From assembly GCF_002280785.1 (NCBI RefSeq), contig NZ_NCEQ01000003.1, positions 268,886 through 332,885 on the forward strand: a stretch of DNA of 64,000 bases. Direction: 5' to 3'. Shown here one piece after another: positions 55,206 to 63,751 of the stretch (positions within the stretch are counted from its first letter, which is position 1; the number at the start of each line of letters is the position of its first letter). The position numbers and the translations under genes were made by a program. The notes under the pieces were generated by a model that had not been told where the DNA came from, made no database searches, and worked only from the letters and a program-made list of their open reading frames with translations. This DNA comes from Brevundimonas subvibrioides (lineage in GTDB: Bacteria; Pseudomonadota; Alphaproteobacteria; Caulobacterales; Caulobacteraceae).

Positions 55206-58200
55206 ATGTCCGGCGACCTCCGCACCTCCTCCCAGCCCTCCAGCCCGGAGGCGCTGCAACGGGCCTTCGCGGAGGCATTGGGAGGCGGAGGGACCCGGGA
55301 CGGGCTGGAGCAGTCCTTCGTCACCCAGGCCTGGGAAGACTACGCCGAGGACGAGACGCCGGAGCTGGCGGGAGAAGATGTCGGCGCTGTTCTGGCCGAC
55401 GCCTGGCGCTGGGCTGAACGCAGGGCGCCGGGCGAATCCCGGGTCCTGGTCCAGCCGTTGTCCGCCGCCGGGGGCCGCGCGACCCCCTATGACGTCCTTC
55501 GCATCGTCCAGGACGACAGGCCCTTCCTGGTCGACAGCGTCATGGGCGAACTGGCCGACACCGGCGTCTCGGTTCGGGCCCTGTTCCACCCGGTCCTGAA
55601 TCTGGCCCGACAGGCCGACGGCACGCGCAAGGCCGCCGCCGACGCCCGGGAATCCCTGATCATCCTTGTCATCGATCCCCTGCCGCCCGAACGCCGCGAG
55701 GCGCTCAAGGCCGGCGTCGAACAGACCCTGGCCGACGTGCACACGGCCGTCGCCGACTACCCGGCCATGAACGAACTGATGGCGCGCTCGATCGCCCATC
55801 TGGAAGCCTGCCCCGGCGGTATCGACCCGGAGATCGTGGCCGAGAACCTGGAGTTCCTGCGCTCGCTCAACGACGACGCCTTCGTCTTCCTGGGCGCCCG
55901 CGACTACGACTATCCGCGCACCTCGGACGGCGGCTATGCGGCCGAGGCCCCGCTGGACCAGTCCGCCGCCGGCGTCGGCGTCCTGCGGGATCCCGAGCGG
56001 ACGGTTCTGAGGCGCACCTCGGAGCCCGCCGTCCTGACCGCCCAGATGAAGCGCCAGATCGACCTGTCGGACCCGGTCACCGTGGCCAAGGCCAATCTGC
56101 GCAGCCGCGTCCATCGCCGCGCCTATATGGATTACGTCGGGGTCAAACGGTACGGCGACGACGGCCGTCCCTCGGGCGAGACCCGCTTCGTCGGCCTGTT
56201 CACCGCCGAGGCCTATGACCGGCCGCCGTCACAGGTGCCGCTGATCCGCAGGAAGGTCGCCAAGGTCCTGGACCGCGCCGGAAAGGCGCCCGGCAGCCAC
56301 AACGAGAAGCGGTTGAAGAACATCCTGGAGAACTATCCCCGGGACGAACTCTTCCAGATTTCGGAAGACGAACTGCTGACGACGGCTCTGGGCATCCTGC
56401 ACCTGTTCGACCGGCCCCGGATCAAGATCTTCACCCGCAAGGACCCGTTCGACCGGTTCGTCTCGGTCCTGGCCTTCGTGCCGCGCGAGCGTTACGACGC
56501 CGGAGTGCGCGAGCGGATCGGCCGCATCCTCGCCCGGGCCTGGGGCGGACGCGTTTCGGCCTGGTATCCGCAGCTGTCGGACGCGCCCCTGGTGCGCATC
56601 CACTACATCATCGGCGTGACCCCGGGCGATCACCCGACCCCGGACGCGCGGGCTCTGGACGCCGAGATCATCGAGACCGGCCGCAGCTGGGTCGATCGCT
56701 TCGAAGGCGCACTCCGCGCCGCCGAGATCGACGACAGCGAGATCGGCGCCATGAGCGCCCGCTGGGCCGAAGCCTTCGGACCGGGCTACCGGGAGCGCTA
56801 CGACGCCGCAGAGGCGGTCAATGACCTGCAGGAAATCGATCGCCTGAACGAAACGGGCGACACGACCGTCGGCGAACCTGTCGCCGTGCGCGCCTTCCGC
56901 CATGCCGACGACAGCCCGCTGCAATTCCGTTTCAAACTCTATCGTCGCGGCGCGGCGGTGCCCTTGTCCGACGTCCTGCCGGTCCTGGCCGACATGGGCT
57001 TGAAGACGCTGGAGGAATTCGGCCACGCCATCCGGCCCGCCGGCCAGACCGGCTCGGCCCAGGAAATCCACGTCCACGAATTCCTGCTGGAGGATCCGCG
57101 CGGCGCGGCCCTCGAGTTCGGCGACATCAAGGGCCCGTTCGAAGCGGCCTTCTCGGCTGTCTGGTCCGGCCAGACCGAGAGCGACGGCTTCAACCGTCTG
57201 GTGCTCGAGCTCGGCGTCGGCTGGCGCGAGGCGGCCCTGATCCGCACCCTGGCCCATTATCGCCAGCAGACGGGTCTCGATCCCTCCCAGGCGGTGCAGG
57301 AAGAGGCGCTGCGCGACTATCCCGCCATCGCCCGCGCCCTTCTGTCCTTCTTCGCCTGCAAATTCGACCCGGCCCACGGGGGTCCGGCCGAAGATCGTGT
57401 GTCCGCGTGCGCCGAACTGACGGACCGGATCAACGCCCTGCTGATGGACGTGAAGTCGCTGGACCATGACCGGGCGCTGCGCCGGATGATGGCCCTGGTC
57501 GGGGCGATCAAGCGCACCAACTATTACCAGGCGACGGCCGACGGCGGCTTCAAGCCGCACATCTCGATCAAGATCGCCTCGCGCGAACTCGACGACCTGC
57601 CCCTGCCCAAACCCTATCGCGAGATCTTCGTCTGGGCGCCGCACATCGAGGGCGTCCACCTGCGCTTCGGCCCGGTCGCGCGCGGGGGCCTGCGCTGGTC
57701 GGACCGCCGCGACGATTTCCGCACCGAGGTCCTCGGTCTGGTGAAGGCCCAGCAGGTCAAGAACGCCGTCATCGTGCCGGTCGGCTCCAAGGGCGGCTTC
57801 TTCCCGAAATACCTGTCCGGCATCGTGCGCGCCGGCGGCGATCGCGACGCCCAGCAGGCCGAGGCCGTCCGCGCCTACAAGACCTTCCTGTCGGGCCTGC
57901 TGGACATCACCGACAACATCGCCGCCGACGGCCATGTCATCCATCCCACCAACGTCGTCGCCTTCGAGGGGGACGATCCCTATCTGGTCGTGGCCGCCGA
58001 CAAGGGGACGGCGACCTTCTCCGACATCGCCAACGGGGTCTCGGCCGACTACGGCTTCTGGCTGGACGACGCCTTCGCCTCGGGCGGGTCGGTCGGCTAC
58101 GACCACAAGGCCATGGGCATCACGGCGCGCGGCGCCTGGGAGGCGGTCAAGCGCCACTTCCGCGAAATCGGCAAGGACATCCAGACAGAGCCCTTCACCG

Positions 58201-60113
58201 TGGTCGGCGTCGGCGACATGTCGGGCGACGTGTTCGGCAACGGCCTGTTGCTGTCGAAGGCCTCGAAGCTGGTCGCCGCCTTCGACCACCGCGACATCTT
58301 CATCGACCCGACCCCGGATCCGGCTTCGTCGTGGGTCGAGCGCAACCGCCTGTTCGCCCTGCCGCGCTCGTCCTGGCAGGACTATGACAAGACGCTGATC
58401 TCGGCAGGCGGCGGAGTCTTCTCGCGCTCGGCCAAGTCGATCGAACTGACCCCGGAGATCCGCGCCGCCCTCGACATCACCGAGACGGCCCTGGACCCCG
58501 TCAGCCTGATCCGCGCCATCCTCAAGGCGCCGACGGAGCTGCTCTATCTCGGCGGCATCGGCACCTATGTGAAGTCCGCGCTCGAGACGGACGCCCAGGT
58601 CGGGGACAAGGGCACCGACGCCCTGCGGATCAATGCCGACGAACTGAGGGTCAGGGTGGTGGGAGAGGGGGCCAACCTCGGCTTCACCCAGGCGGGGCGG
58701 ATCGCCTTCGCGGCCGGTGGCGGACGCATCAATACCGACGCCATCGACAACTCGGCCGGGGTCGACACCTCCGACCACGAGGTCAACATCAAGATCCTGA
58801 TCGGCTCGGCGGTCACCAACGGCATCCTGCCGCTGGCGGAGCGCGTGCCCCTTCTGGCCTCGATGACCGAAGAGGTCGGGCTGAAGGTCCTGGCCCACAA
58901 CTACGACCAGACCCTGGCCCTGACCCTGCAGCAGGCTGAGGGGGCCGGCGCGCTCGACACCCAGCAGCGCTTCATGCAGGCGTTGACCGCGCGCGGCAAA
59001 CTGGACCGCAAGGTCGAGGGTCTCCCGGGTGACGTCCGCATCGGCGAGATGAAGATGGCGGGCCTGGCCCTGACCCGGCCGGAGCTGGCCGTGCTGATGG
59101 CCTATTCCAAGCTCGAACTCGCCGATGAGATCGTGGCCTCGAAGGCGCCGGAGGATCCGTTCTTCGAGGAGACCCTGGTCCGTTACTTCCCCGAACCCCT
59201 GGCCCGGTTCGAGGAGCAGATGCGCGGCCATCGGCTGCGGCGCGAGATTGTGGCGACGGTTCTCTGCAACGAGATCGTCAACATGACGGGTCCGACCTTC
59301 CCCGATCGGCTGCGGGCGGCGGCCGGGTGCGACACGACGGCCCTGGTCATCGCCTTCGAGGCCGCGCGGCGGGTCTTCCGCCTCGACGAGGCCTGGGACG
59401 CGGTCAGTGCGCTGGACCTCAAGGTTCCGGCCGAGACCCAGACAGCCCTCTATCTGGAAATCTCCACCGTCCTGCGGCGCCAGACCTTCTGGCTGGCGCG
59501 CCGCGCGGGCAAGGCGGGGGCGACGGTCCAGGGCCTGATCGAGGCCTATCGCCCGGCGGCCGATGCTCTGCGGGCCGCGGGCGGTGATGTCCTGTCGCGC
59601 TTCGAACAGGGGCGTCTGGCCGATCGGCTGAAGTCGTTCGCCGGCATGGGGGTGGGCGAAGACCTTGCCCAGACCGTCTCCATGCTGCGTCCCCTGGTCG
59701 CCACGGCCGACGTCGGCGATCTGGCGAAGGACGCCGGCTGGTCCGAGCCCCGGATGGCGCGCCTCTATCACCAGGTGGGCGCGGCCTTCGACTTCGACCG
59801 CCTGCGCGCCGCCGCCGGCGCCGTGCCGTCGGGCGATCATTTCGACCGCCTGGCCGTGCGTCGCCTGATCGAGGATCTGATGGCCGAACAGGTCGCCCTG
59901 ACCCGCGCGGTGGCTCTGGCCTCCGAACCGGCGGTGGGCGACACCGAGTCGACTGCCGAAGCGGCCGTGGACGCCTGGATCGGACCGCGTCAGGCCGTGG
60001 TCGAAGGCGTTCGCGCCGCTGTGGACGAGATCGAGGCCTCGGGCACGGGCTGGACCTTCGCCAAACTGACCATCGCCAATGGCCAGATCCGCCAGGTCGT
60101 GGGCGCGCTTTGA
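55206..60113 (+). CDS. gdhZ: NAD-specific glutamate dehydrogenase, large (180-kDa) type
   Basis: 1635 residues from ATG 55206; upstream in-frame ATGs at 55152 and others exist. Oxidises glutamate to 2-oxoglutarate, giving NADH. A long N-terminal ACT-like region (1-750) is followed by the catalytic core with PHIEGVHLRFGPVARGG, RWSDRRDDFRTEVLGLVKAQ, VPVGSKGGFFPK and GVGDMSGDVFGNG. In Caulobacter the orthologue GdhZ links amino-acid status to FtsZ disassembly. Translationally coupled to the downstream USP (TGATG). Confidence 0.93.
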   Translation: MSGDLRTSSQPSSPEALQRAFAEALGGGGTRDGLEQSFVTQAWEDYAEDETPELAGEDVGAVLADAWRWAERRAPGESRVLVQPLSAAGGRATPYDVLRIVQDDRPFLVDSVMGELADTGVSVRALFHPVLNLARQADGTRKAAADARESLIILVIDPLPPERREALKAGVEQTLADVHTAVADYPAMNELMARSIAHLEACPGGIDPEIVAENLEFLRSLNDDAFVFLGARDYDYPRTSDGGYAAEAPLDQSAAGVGVLRDPERTVLRRTSEPAVLTAQMKRQIDLSDPVTVAKANLRSRVHRRAYMDYVGVKRYGDDGRPSGETRFVGLFTAEAYDRPPSQVPLIRRKVAKVLDRAGKAPGSHNEKRLKNILENYPRDELFQISEDELLTTALGILHLFDRPRIKIFTRKDPFDRFVSVLAFVPRERYDAGVRERIGRILARAWGGRVSAWYPQLSDAPLVRIHYIIGVTPGDHPTPDARALDAEIIETGRSWVDRFEGALRAAEIDDSEIGAMSARWAEAFGPGYRERYDAAEAVNDLQEIDRLNETGDTTVGEPVAVRAFRHADDSPLQFRFKLYRRGAAVPLSDVLPVLADMGLKTLEEFGHAIRPAGQTGSAQEIHVHEFLLEDPRGAALEFGDIKGPFEAAFSAVWSGQTESDGFNRLVLELGVGWREAALIRTLAHYRQQTGLDPSQAVQEEALRDYPAIARALLSFFACKFDPAHGGPAEDRVSACAELTDRINALLMDVKSLDHDRALRRMMALVGAIKRTNYYQATADGGFKPHISIKIASRELDDLPLPKPYREIFVWAPHIEGVHLRFGPVARGGLRWSDRRDDFRTEVLGLVKAQQVKNAVIVPVGSKGGFFPKYLSGIVRAGGDRDAQQAEAVRAYKTFLSGLLDITDNIAADGHVIHPTNVVAFEGDDPYLVVAADKGTATFSDIANGVSADYGFWLDDAFASGGSVGYDHKAMGITARGAWEAVKRHFREIGKDIQTEPFTVVGVGDMSGDVFGNGLLLSKASKLVAAFDHRDIFIDPTPDPASSWVERNRLFALPRSSWQDYDKTLISAGGGVFSRSAKSIELTPEIRAALDITETALDPVSLIRAILKAPTELLYLGGIGTYVKSALETDAQVGDKGTDALRINADELRVRVVGEGANLGFTQAGRIAFAAGGGRINTDAIDNSAGVDTSDHEVNIKILIGSAVTNGILPLAERVPLLASMTEEVGLKVLAHNYDQTLALTLQQAEGAGALDTQQRFMQALTARGKLDRKVEGLPGDVRIGEMKMAGLALTRPELAVLMAYSKLELADEIVASKAPEDPFFEETLVRYFPEPLARFEEQMRGHRLRREIVATVLCNEIVNMTGPTFPDRLRAAAGCDTTALVIAFEAARRVFRLDEAWDAVSALDLKVPAETQTALYLEISTVLRRQTFWLARRAGKAGATVQGLIEAYRPAADALRAAGGDVLSRFEQGRLADRLKSFAGMGVGEDLAQTVSMLRPLVATADVGDLAKDAGWSEPRMARLYHQVGAAFDFDRLRAAAGAVPSGDHFDRLAVRRLIEDLMAEQVALTRAVALASEPAVGDTESTAEAAVDAWIGPRQAVVEGVRAAVDEIEASGTGWTFAKLTIANGQIRQVVGAL

Positions 60114-60580
60114 TGGCCAGGAAGTTCCTCGTCGTCGTCGACGACAGCCCCGAGTTCGAGGCGGCCCTGCGCTATGCCTCGCGCCGGGCGCGGTCGACCG
60201 GCGGCAGGGTGGCCCTGCTGCGGATCATTCCGGGGGGGTCGGACGAACACTGGGCCGGGGTGCGCGACGAAATCCAGCGCCAGCAGCGGGCCGAGGCCGA
60301 AGCGCTTCTGAACCGGCTGGGCGAAGAGGCGCAGGAACGCTCGGGCGCCCAGCCGGTCTTTCTGATCGAGGAGGGCGAGCCCCAGGCGGCCATCCGCAAG
60401 GTCTGCGGCGACGATCCTGAGATCAAGATCCTGGTCCTGGCCGCCGGGACCGGCAGCCGGGGTCCGGGGCCGCTGGTCTCTGCCGTGCTGAAACAGGGCG
60501 CCGGCTTCGGCGGGCGCAAACTGCCGGTGACGATCGTGCCGGGAGAGCTGACCGACGCCGAGATTGAGGATCTGGCCTAG
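60113..60580 (+). CDS. Universal stress protein family
   Basis: 155 residues from ATG 60113, overlapping gdhZ. Rossmann-like UspA fold: FLVVVDDSPEFEAALRYA opening, GDDPEIKILVLAAGTGSRG and LPVTIVPG. The ATP-binding GxxGxxG segment is partly seen as GTGSRGPG. Co-translation with gdhZ suggests a shared nutritional stress response. Confidence 0.88.
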   Translation: MARKFLVVVDDSPEFEAALRYASRRARSTGGRVALLRIIPGGSDEHWAGVRDEIQRQQRAEAEALLNRLGEEAQERSGAQPVFLIEEGEPQAAIRKVCGDDPEIKILVLAAGTGSRGPGPLVSAVLKQGAGFGGRKLPVTIVPGELTDAEIEDLA

Positions 60581-60586
60581 AGTCTT

Positions 60587-60610
60587 CCTTCTCCCGCAGG
60601 GGGAGAAGGG
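60587..60610. repeat. Short palindrome, single arm of the variant C repeat
   Basis: CCTTCTCCC-GCAGGG-GGAGAAGGG, the same bases as the right end of the repeat at 34065-34227. Follows the usp stop by six bases, probably a processing or termination hairpin. Confidence 0.75.
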
Positions 60611-60807
60611 AATTTGGCTTGATACCCATCAACGGATCCCCTGAATTCGCCAGGGATTTCAACGTCCGGCTCTGACGAGAGCCCTTTTGCCCATCACTCT
60701 CTGAAACGGCCTCATACTGGTTCTTCACGTGTGGAGACCCTCATCATGGGCGAACGCATCGGACGCCTCGGACGCTTCGAACGGTGTTTTGAAGGCCGGA
60801 CCGACGG

Positions 60808-60843
60808 GACTCTATGGACTATCTGGACTCCAATTCCGGAGTC
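60808..60843. promoter_or_regulatory. Cluster of three GANTC (CcrM) sites
   Basis: GACTC at 60808-60812, GACTC at 60826-60830 and GAGTC at 60839-60843, all within 36 bp and about 60-90 bp upstream of the Nfu gene. CcrM methylation of such sites with GcrA controls many cell-cycle promoters in Caulobacter. Confidence 0.5.
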
Positions 60844-60898
60844 TGACCCGCACCGAGACGCTCTTGCGAACCACCCCATCCAGGCGCATCTCCAGCCC

Positions 60899-61456
60899 AT
60901 GTTCATCCAGACCGAACCGACCCCGAACCCGAACGCACTGAAGTTCCTGCCCGGCCGCGATGTGGCCCCCGGCGGTTCGCGCGAGTTCCTGTCGATCGAC
61001 CAGGCGACGGCCTCGCCGCTCGCCGAGGCCCTGTTCACTTTGGAGGACGTCTCCGGCGTCTTCTTCGGGGCCGACTATGTCTCGGTGACCAAGGTCGAAC
61101 ACGGCCGCGACTGGTCGGAGATGAAGCCGGAGATCCTGTCTGTGATCATGGATCATTTCGTCTCCGGCGCGCCTCTGTTGCGCGACGGCGAGACGAGCGT
61201 CGATGACGGCGCCGAGGACACCGAGATCGTGGCCGAGATCAAGGCTCTGCTCGACAGCCGCATCCGCCCGGCCGTGGCCCAGGACGGCGGCGACATCCTG
61301 TTTGACGCCTTCGACGAGGAGAGCGGGATCCTGCGCCTGCGCATGCGCGGGGCCTGCGCCGGCTGCCCCTCCTCGGCCATGACCCTCAAGGCCGGGGTCG
61401 AGCAGATGATGAAACACTACGTCCCCGAAGTGACCAGCGTCGAACAGGTCATCTAG
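60899..61456 (+). CDS. Fe-S cluster scaffold, Nfu/NifU C-terminal type
   Basis: 185 residues from ATG 60899; the family begins MFIQTEPTPNPNALKF, so the 56 upstream in-frame codons are leader. N-terminal Nfu domain (1-90) and C-terminal NifU domain (about 105-185) with the cluster-ligating CAGC in RGACAGCPSS. Carrier of 4Fe-4S clusters to targets such as respiratory enzymes. Own transcription unit with terminator after it. Confidence 0.92.
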   Translation: MFIQTEPTPNPNALKFLPGRDVAPGGSREFLSIDQATASPLAEALFTLEDVSGVFFGADYVSVTKVEHGRDWSEMKPEILSVIMDHFVSGAPLLRDGETSVDDGAEDTEIVAEIKALLDSRIRPAVAQDGGDILFDAFDEESGILRLRMRGACAGCPSSAMTLKAGVEQMMKHYVPEVTSVEQVI

Positions 61457-61481
61457 GGGCGCTGTCGATCGCCCGTTTTTG
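61457..61481 (+). terminator. Intrinsic terminator of the Nfu gene
   Basis: GGGCG (61457-61461), 8-nt loop, CGCCC (61470-61474), then G and five T. Directly at the stop codon. Confidence 0.75.
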
Positions 61482-61573
61482 ACCGCCATCGCTCGCGACA
61501 CGGTCATTGGCTGCTGGAGCGACGTAAAACGTTTCCGTCTCGCCTGACACGGGCGTCTGAGGCACAATCCGGC

Positions 61574-62167
61574 ATGGCCCGCTTCGCATCCGACCCGGAC
61601 GCCGCCGCCCTCGGCGAGGGACTGGCGAGCCTGCGCCGCGCCGTCGGCCTGAGCCAGGCGGAGGCCGGCGCCCGCATCGGCATGACCAGCCAGGGCTGGG
61701 GTCTCTATGAAAGCGGCAAACGGCCGGGCCTGTTTCGCCCCGATGTCCAGCGCCGCCTGACCGGCGCCCTCGACGCGACACCTGAGGATCTCGCCCTGAT
61801 CCTGGCGCGGGAAGGTCCGGCGGCTGCCCCGCTGGCGAAGGGCGTCGAAAGCCTCGGCCGCGCCTTCAGTCCGCCGCCCGGGCGGCATGCGAACGCGACC
61901 GAGCGGATGCAGCTTTCCAATGACGACCTCGCGCCCTGGGCCGCGTCCGGGGTGGTGCTGGAATTCGATCCGGGCCGCTGGCCGCGCCGGGACCAGGGCT
62001 GCGTCATCGATCTGGCGGACGGGACGCGACTGGTCCGGCTGTACCAGAGCGCCGACGGCGACTGGCTGTATGTGAAGGGCGGTCCGGCCGGACTGGGGGC
62101 CGAGACCAGTCTGGATCGCAACTCGGTCGCCCGGGTGGCGGCTGTCCGCGCGAGGCTGGAGGAATGA
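61574..62167 (+). CDS. XRE-type regulator with C-terminal sensor-like region
   Basis: 197 residues. An N-terminal helix-turn-helix (about 13-70: RRAVGLSQAEAGARIGMTSQGWGLYESG) is followed by a ~110-residue region of LexA/CI-like strand composition (DDLAPWAASGVVLEFDPGRW, CVIDLADG), but no Ser-Lys protease pair or AG cleavage site is seen. It probably represses its own promoter. Followed by a second XRE gene 69 bp downstream. Confidence 0.72.
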   Translation: MARFASDPDAAALGEGLASLRRAVGLSQAEAGARIGMTSQGWGLYESGKRPGLFRPDVQRRLTGALDATPEDLALILAREGPAAAPLAKGVESLGRAFSPPPGRHANATERMQLSNDDLAPWAASGVVLEFDPGRWPRRDQGCVIDLADGTRLVRLYQSADGDWLYVKGGPAGLGAETSLDRNSVARVAAVRARLEE

Positions 62168-62236
62168 AACGAAAAGGTTGTCTTTTGCGCGGTGACATGA
62201 AACGATCCGGCCAGCAGAAAAGCCGGAGCCGCCCGC

Positions 62237-62620
62237 ATGCCCCGTTCGCCCGCCGCCCTCGACGCCCTGGTCGGACGCCGCATTGCGGAGCGGCGTGCGG
62301 CCATGGGTCTGTCGCAGACGGCCCTGGCTCAACGGCTCGGCGTCAGCCCGCAACAGGTCCAGAAATACGAGTCGGGCGCCAATCGGGTCTCGGCGTCGCG
62401 TCTGAACGACATCGCAATCGCCCTGGGGGTCGCGCCGGGCGCGCTGTTTCCGGATCGCTTGTCGGGGGAGGCTTCGGAGAGCGACGACCTGTCACGTCTG
62501 CGTATCCTGACCGCGACGCCCGAAGGGCGAGCCGTGGCCGCCGCCTTCCCGCTGATCCGCGATCGAAACCTGAGACAGGCCCTGGCGCGGATCACCGAGG
62601 CCCTCGCGCCCGCGTCCTGA
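62237..62620 (+). CDS. XRE-type transcriptional regulator
   Basis: 127 residues. Classic HTH_3 (about 12-66: RRAAMGLSQTALAQRLGVSP, QQVQKYESGANRVSASRL), then a ~60-residue tail with ILTATPEGRAVAAAF. Short regulator common in Caulobacterales. The first XRE gene is just upstream and tsaB starts 13 bp downstream, so it may share transcription with tsaB-rimI. Confidence 0.85.
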   Translation: MPRSPAALDALVGRRIAERRAAMGLSQTALAQRLGVSPQQVQKYESGANRVSASRLNDIAIALGVAPGALFPDRLSGEASESDDLSRLRILTATPEGRAVAAAFPLIRDRNLRQALARITEALAPAS

Positions 62621-62633
62621 CCGGGTCCGCCCG

Positions 62634-63290
62634 ATGAGGGTGCTGGTCATCGACACGGCGCTGGACGCCTGCACCGCTGCAGTGTTCGAGGAGGGCCGCG
62701 CCCTGGGCCTGCGGTCCGAGGTCATGGCCCGCGGTCACTCCGAACGGCTGGGCGGTTTCGTCCGCGACGCGGTCGCGGAGGCCGGCGGCGGGTTCGAGGC
62801 GCTGGACCGGATCGGCGTCACCGTCGGCCCGGGCTCCTTCACCGGCCTGCGCGTCGGACTGGCCTTCGCCCAGGGACTGGGCGCGGCGCTCGGTCTGCCG
62901 GTGGTCGGCATATCGACCCTGGCGGCCCTGGCCCGGTCCGCCGATGGCGGACAGGGAACGACGGCGGCTGTGATCGATGCGCGCCGGGGGCAGGTCTATC
63001 TGCAACTGTTCGAGACCGGTCACCCGGCGTCGGAGCCGGAGGCCGTGTCGCTGGAAGACGCCATCGCGCGCCTCGCCGACCGATCCTGGCGCATCACAGG
63101 GTCGGGTGCGACCCTGGTCGGAGGCGAGGTTTCGACAGTGACCGCGCCCGACCCGGCCGCGCTCGCCGCCCTGACCGTTGCGCTCGACCCCGCGATCCAT
63201 CCGCCGAGACCCCTCTATCTGCGCGCGCCCGACGCGACCCCGCCGACCCGCCTGCCCGGTCAGGCGCGCCCCGTCGTTTCCGGCGCATGA
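62634..63290 (+). CDS. tsaB: tRNA t6A biosynthesis protein TsaB
   Basis: 218 residues. Pseudo-ATPase partner of TsaD in threonylcarbamoyl-A37 synthesis. ASKHA fold with VIDTALDACTAAVFEEG opening, VGPGSFTGLRVGL (64-76) and C-terminal RPLYLRAPDA. Overlaps rimI by ATGA, the common tsaB-rimI pair. Confidence 0.94.
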   Translation: MRVLVIDTALDACTAAVFEEGRALGLRSEVMARGHSERLGGFVRDAVAEAGGGFEALDRIGVTVGPGSFTGLRVGLAFAQGLGAALGLPVVGISTLAALARSADGGQGTTAAVIDARRGQVYLQLFETGHPASEPEAVSLEDAIARLADRSWRITGSGATLVGGEVSTVTAPDPAALAALTVALDPAIHPPRPLYLRAPDATPPTRLPGQARPVVSGA

Positions 63291-63709
63291 CGGCCGTGGG
63301 CGATCTGGCCCGAGGGCTCGCCGACCTGCACGCGGCAGCGTTCGACGCGCCGTGGCCCGCGAAAGCCTTCGCCGACCTTCTGGGTCAGGCCGGCGTCTTT
63401 CTGGAAGGCGAGGCGGACGGTTTCGTCCTGATCCGCACCGTCGCCGACGAGGCGGAGATTCTGACCCTGGCCGTCCGGCCCGCCGCCCGCCGGAAGGGCC
63501 TGGGCGCCCGTCTGCTCCGCGCCGCGACGGTACGCGCGGCCGCGATCGGCGCGACGCGAATGTTCCTGGAAGTGGCCGAGGACAACGCTCCGGCCCGCGC
63601 CCTCTACGGCGCGCTCGGCTTCGAGGCGGCGGGACGACGACCACGCTATTATCCGCGTGCGGACGGCCCGGCCGTGGACGCCCTGCTTCTGGTTCTTAAC
63701 TTGGTCTGA
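63287..63709 (+). CDS. rimI: GNAT acetyltransferase RimI
   Basis: 140 residues. N-alpha-acetyltransferase of ribosomal protein S18 and similar substrates. LHAAAFDAPWPAKAFADLL opening, acetyl-CoA loop RPAARRKGLGARLL (about 64-77), and EVAEDNAPARALYGALGFEAAGRR. Coupled to tsaB and 42 bp before the fur-family gene. Confidence 0.9.
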   Translation: MTAVGDLARGLADLHAAAFDAPWPAKAFADLLGQAGVFLEGEADGFVLIRTVADEAEILTLAVRPAARRKGLGARLLRAATVRAAAIGATRMFLEVAEDNAPARALYGALGFEAAGRRPRYYPRADGPAVDALLLVLNLV

Positions 63710-63721
63710 ACGGCTTCCCAC

Positions 63722-63738
63722 GAGGGGTTGGCCCCTCT
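63722..63738 (+). terminator. Hairpin between rimI and fur
   Basis: GAGGGG (63722-63727), TTGG, CCCCTC (63732-63737), then TATCTTC. The T-run is short, so termination is weak at best; it may reduce read-through into fur. Confidence 0.35.
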
Positions 63739-63751
63739 ATCTTCACAGCCC

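Larger units (their letters stand above)
60581..60898. other. Intergenic region upstream of the Nfu gene
   Basis: 318 bp. Starts with a CCTTCTCCC palindrome (60587-60610). The second half is open in the nfu frame but is read as leader. Three GANTC motifs cluster at 60808-60843, with a hairpin GACTCC/GGAGTC there. No other gene seen. Confidence 0.55.

Noticed and set aside
56229..59840. 1203-codon antisense open frame inside gdhZ
   Set aside because: Antisense frames of this length arise from GC-rich third-position bias; product has no recognisable domain and overlaps a well-supported gene.
61574..62167. Prophage CI/LexA repressor with protease domain
   Set aside because: HTH is present but no Ser-Lys catalytic pair or Ala-Gly cleavage site is visible and no phage genes are near.
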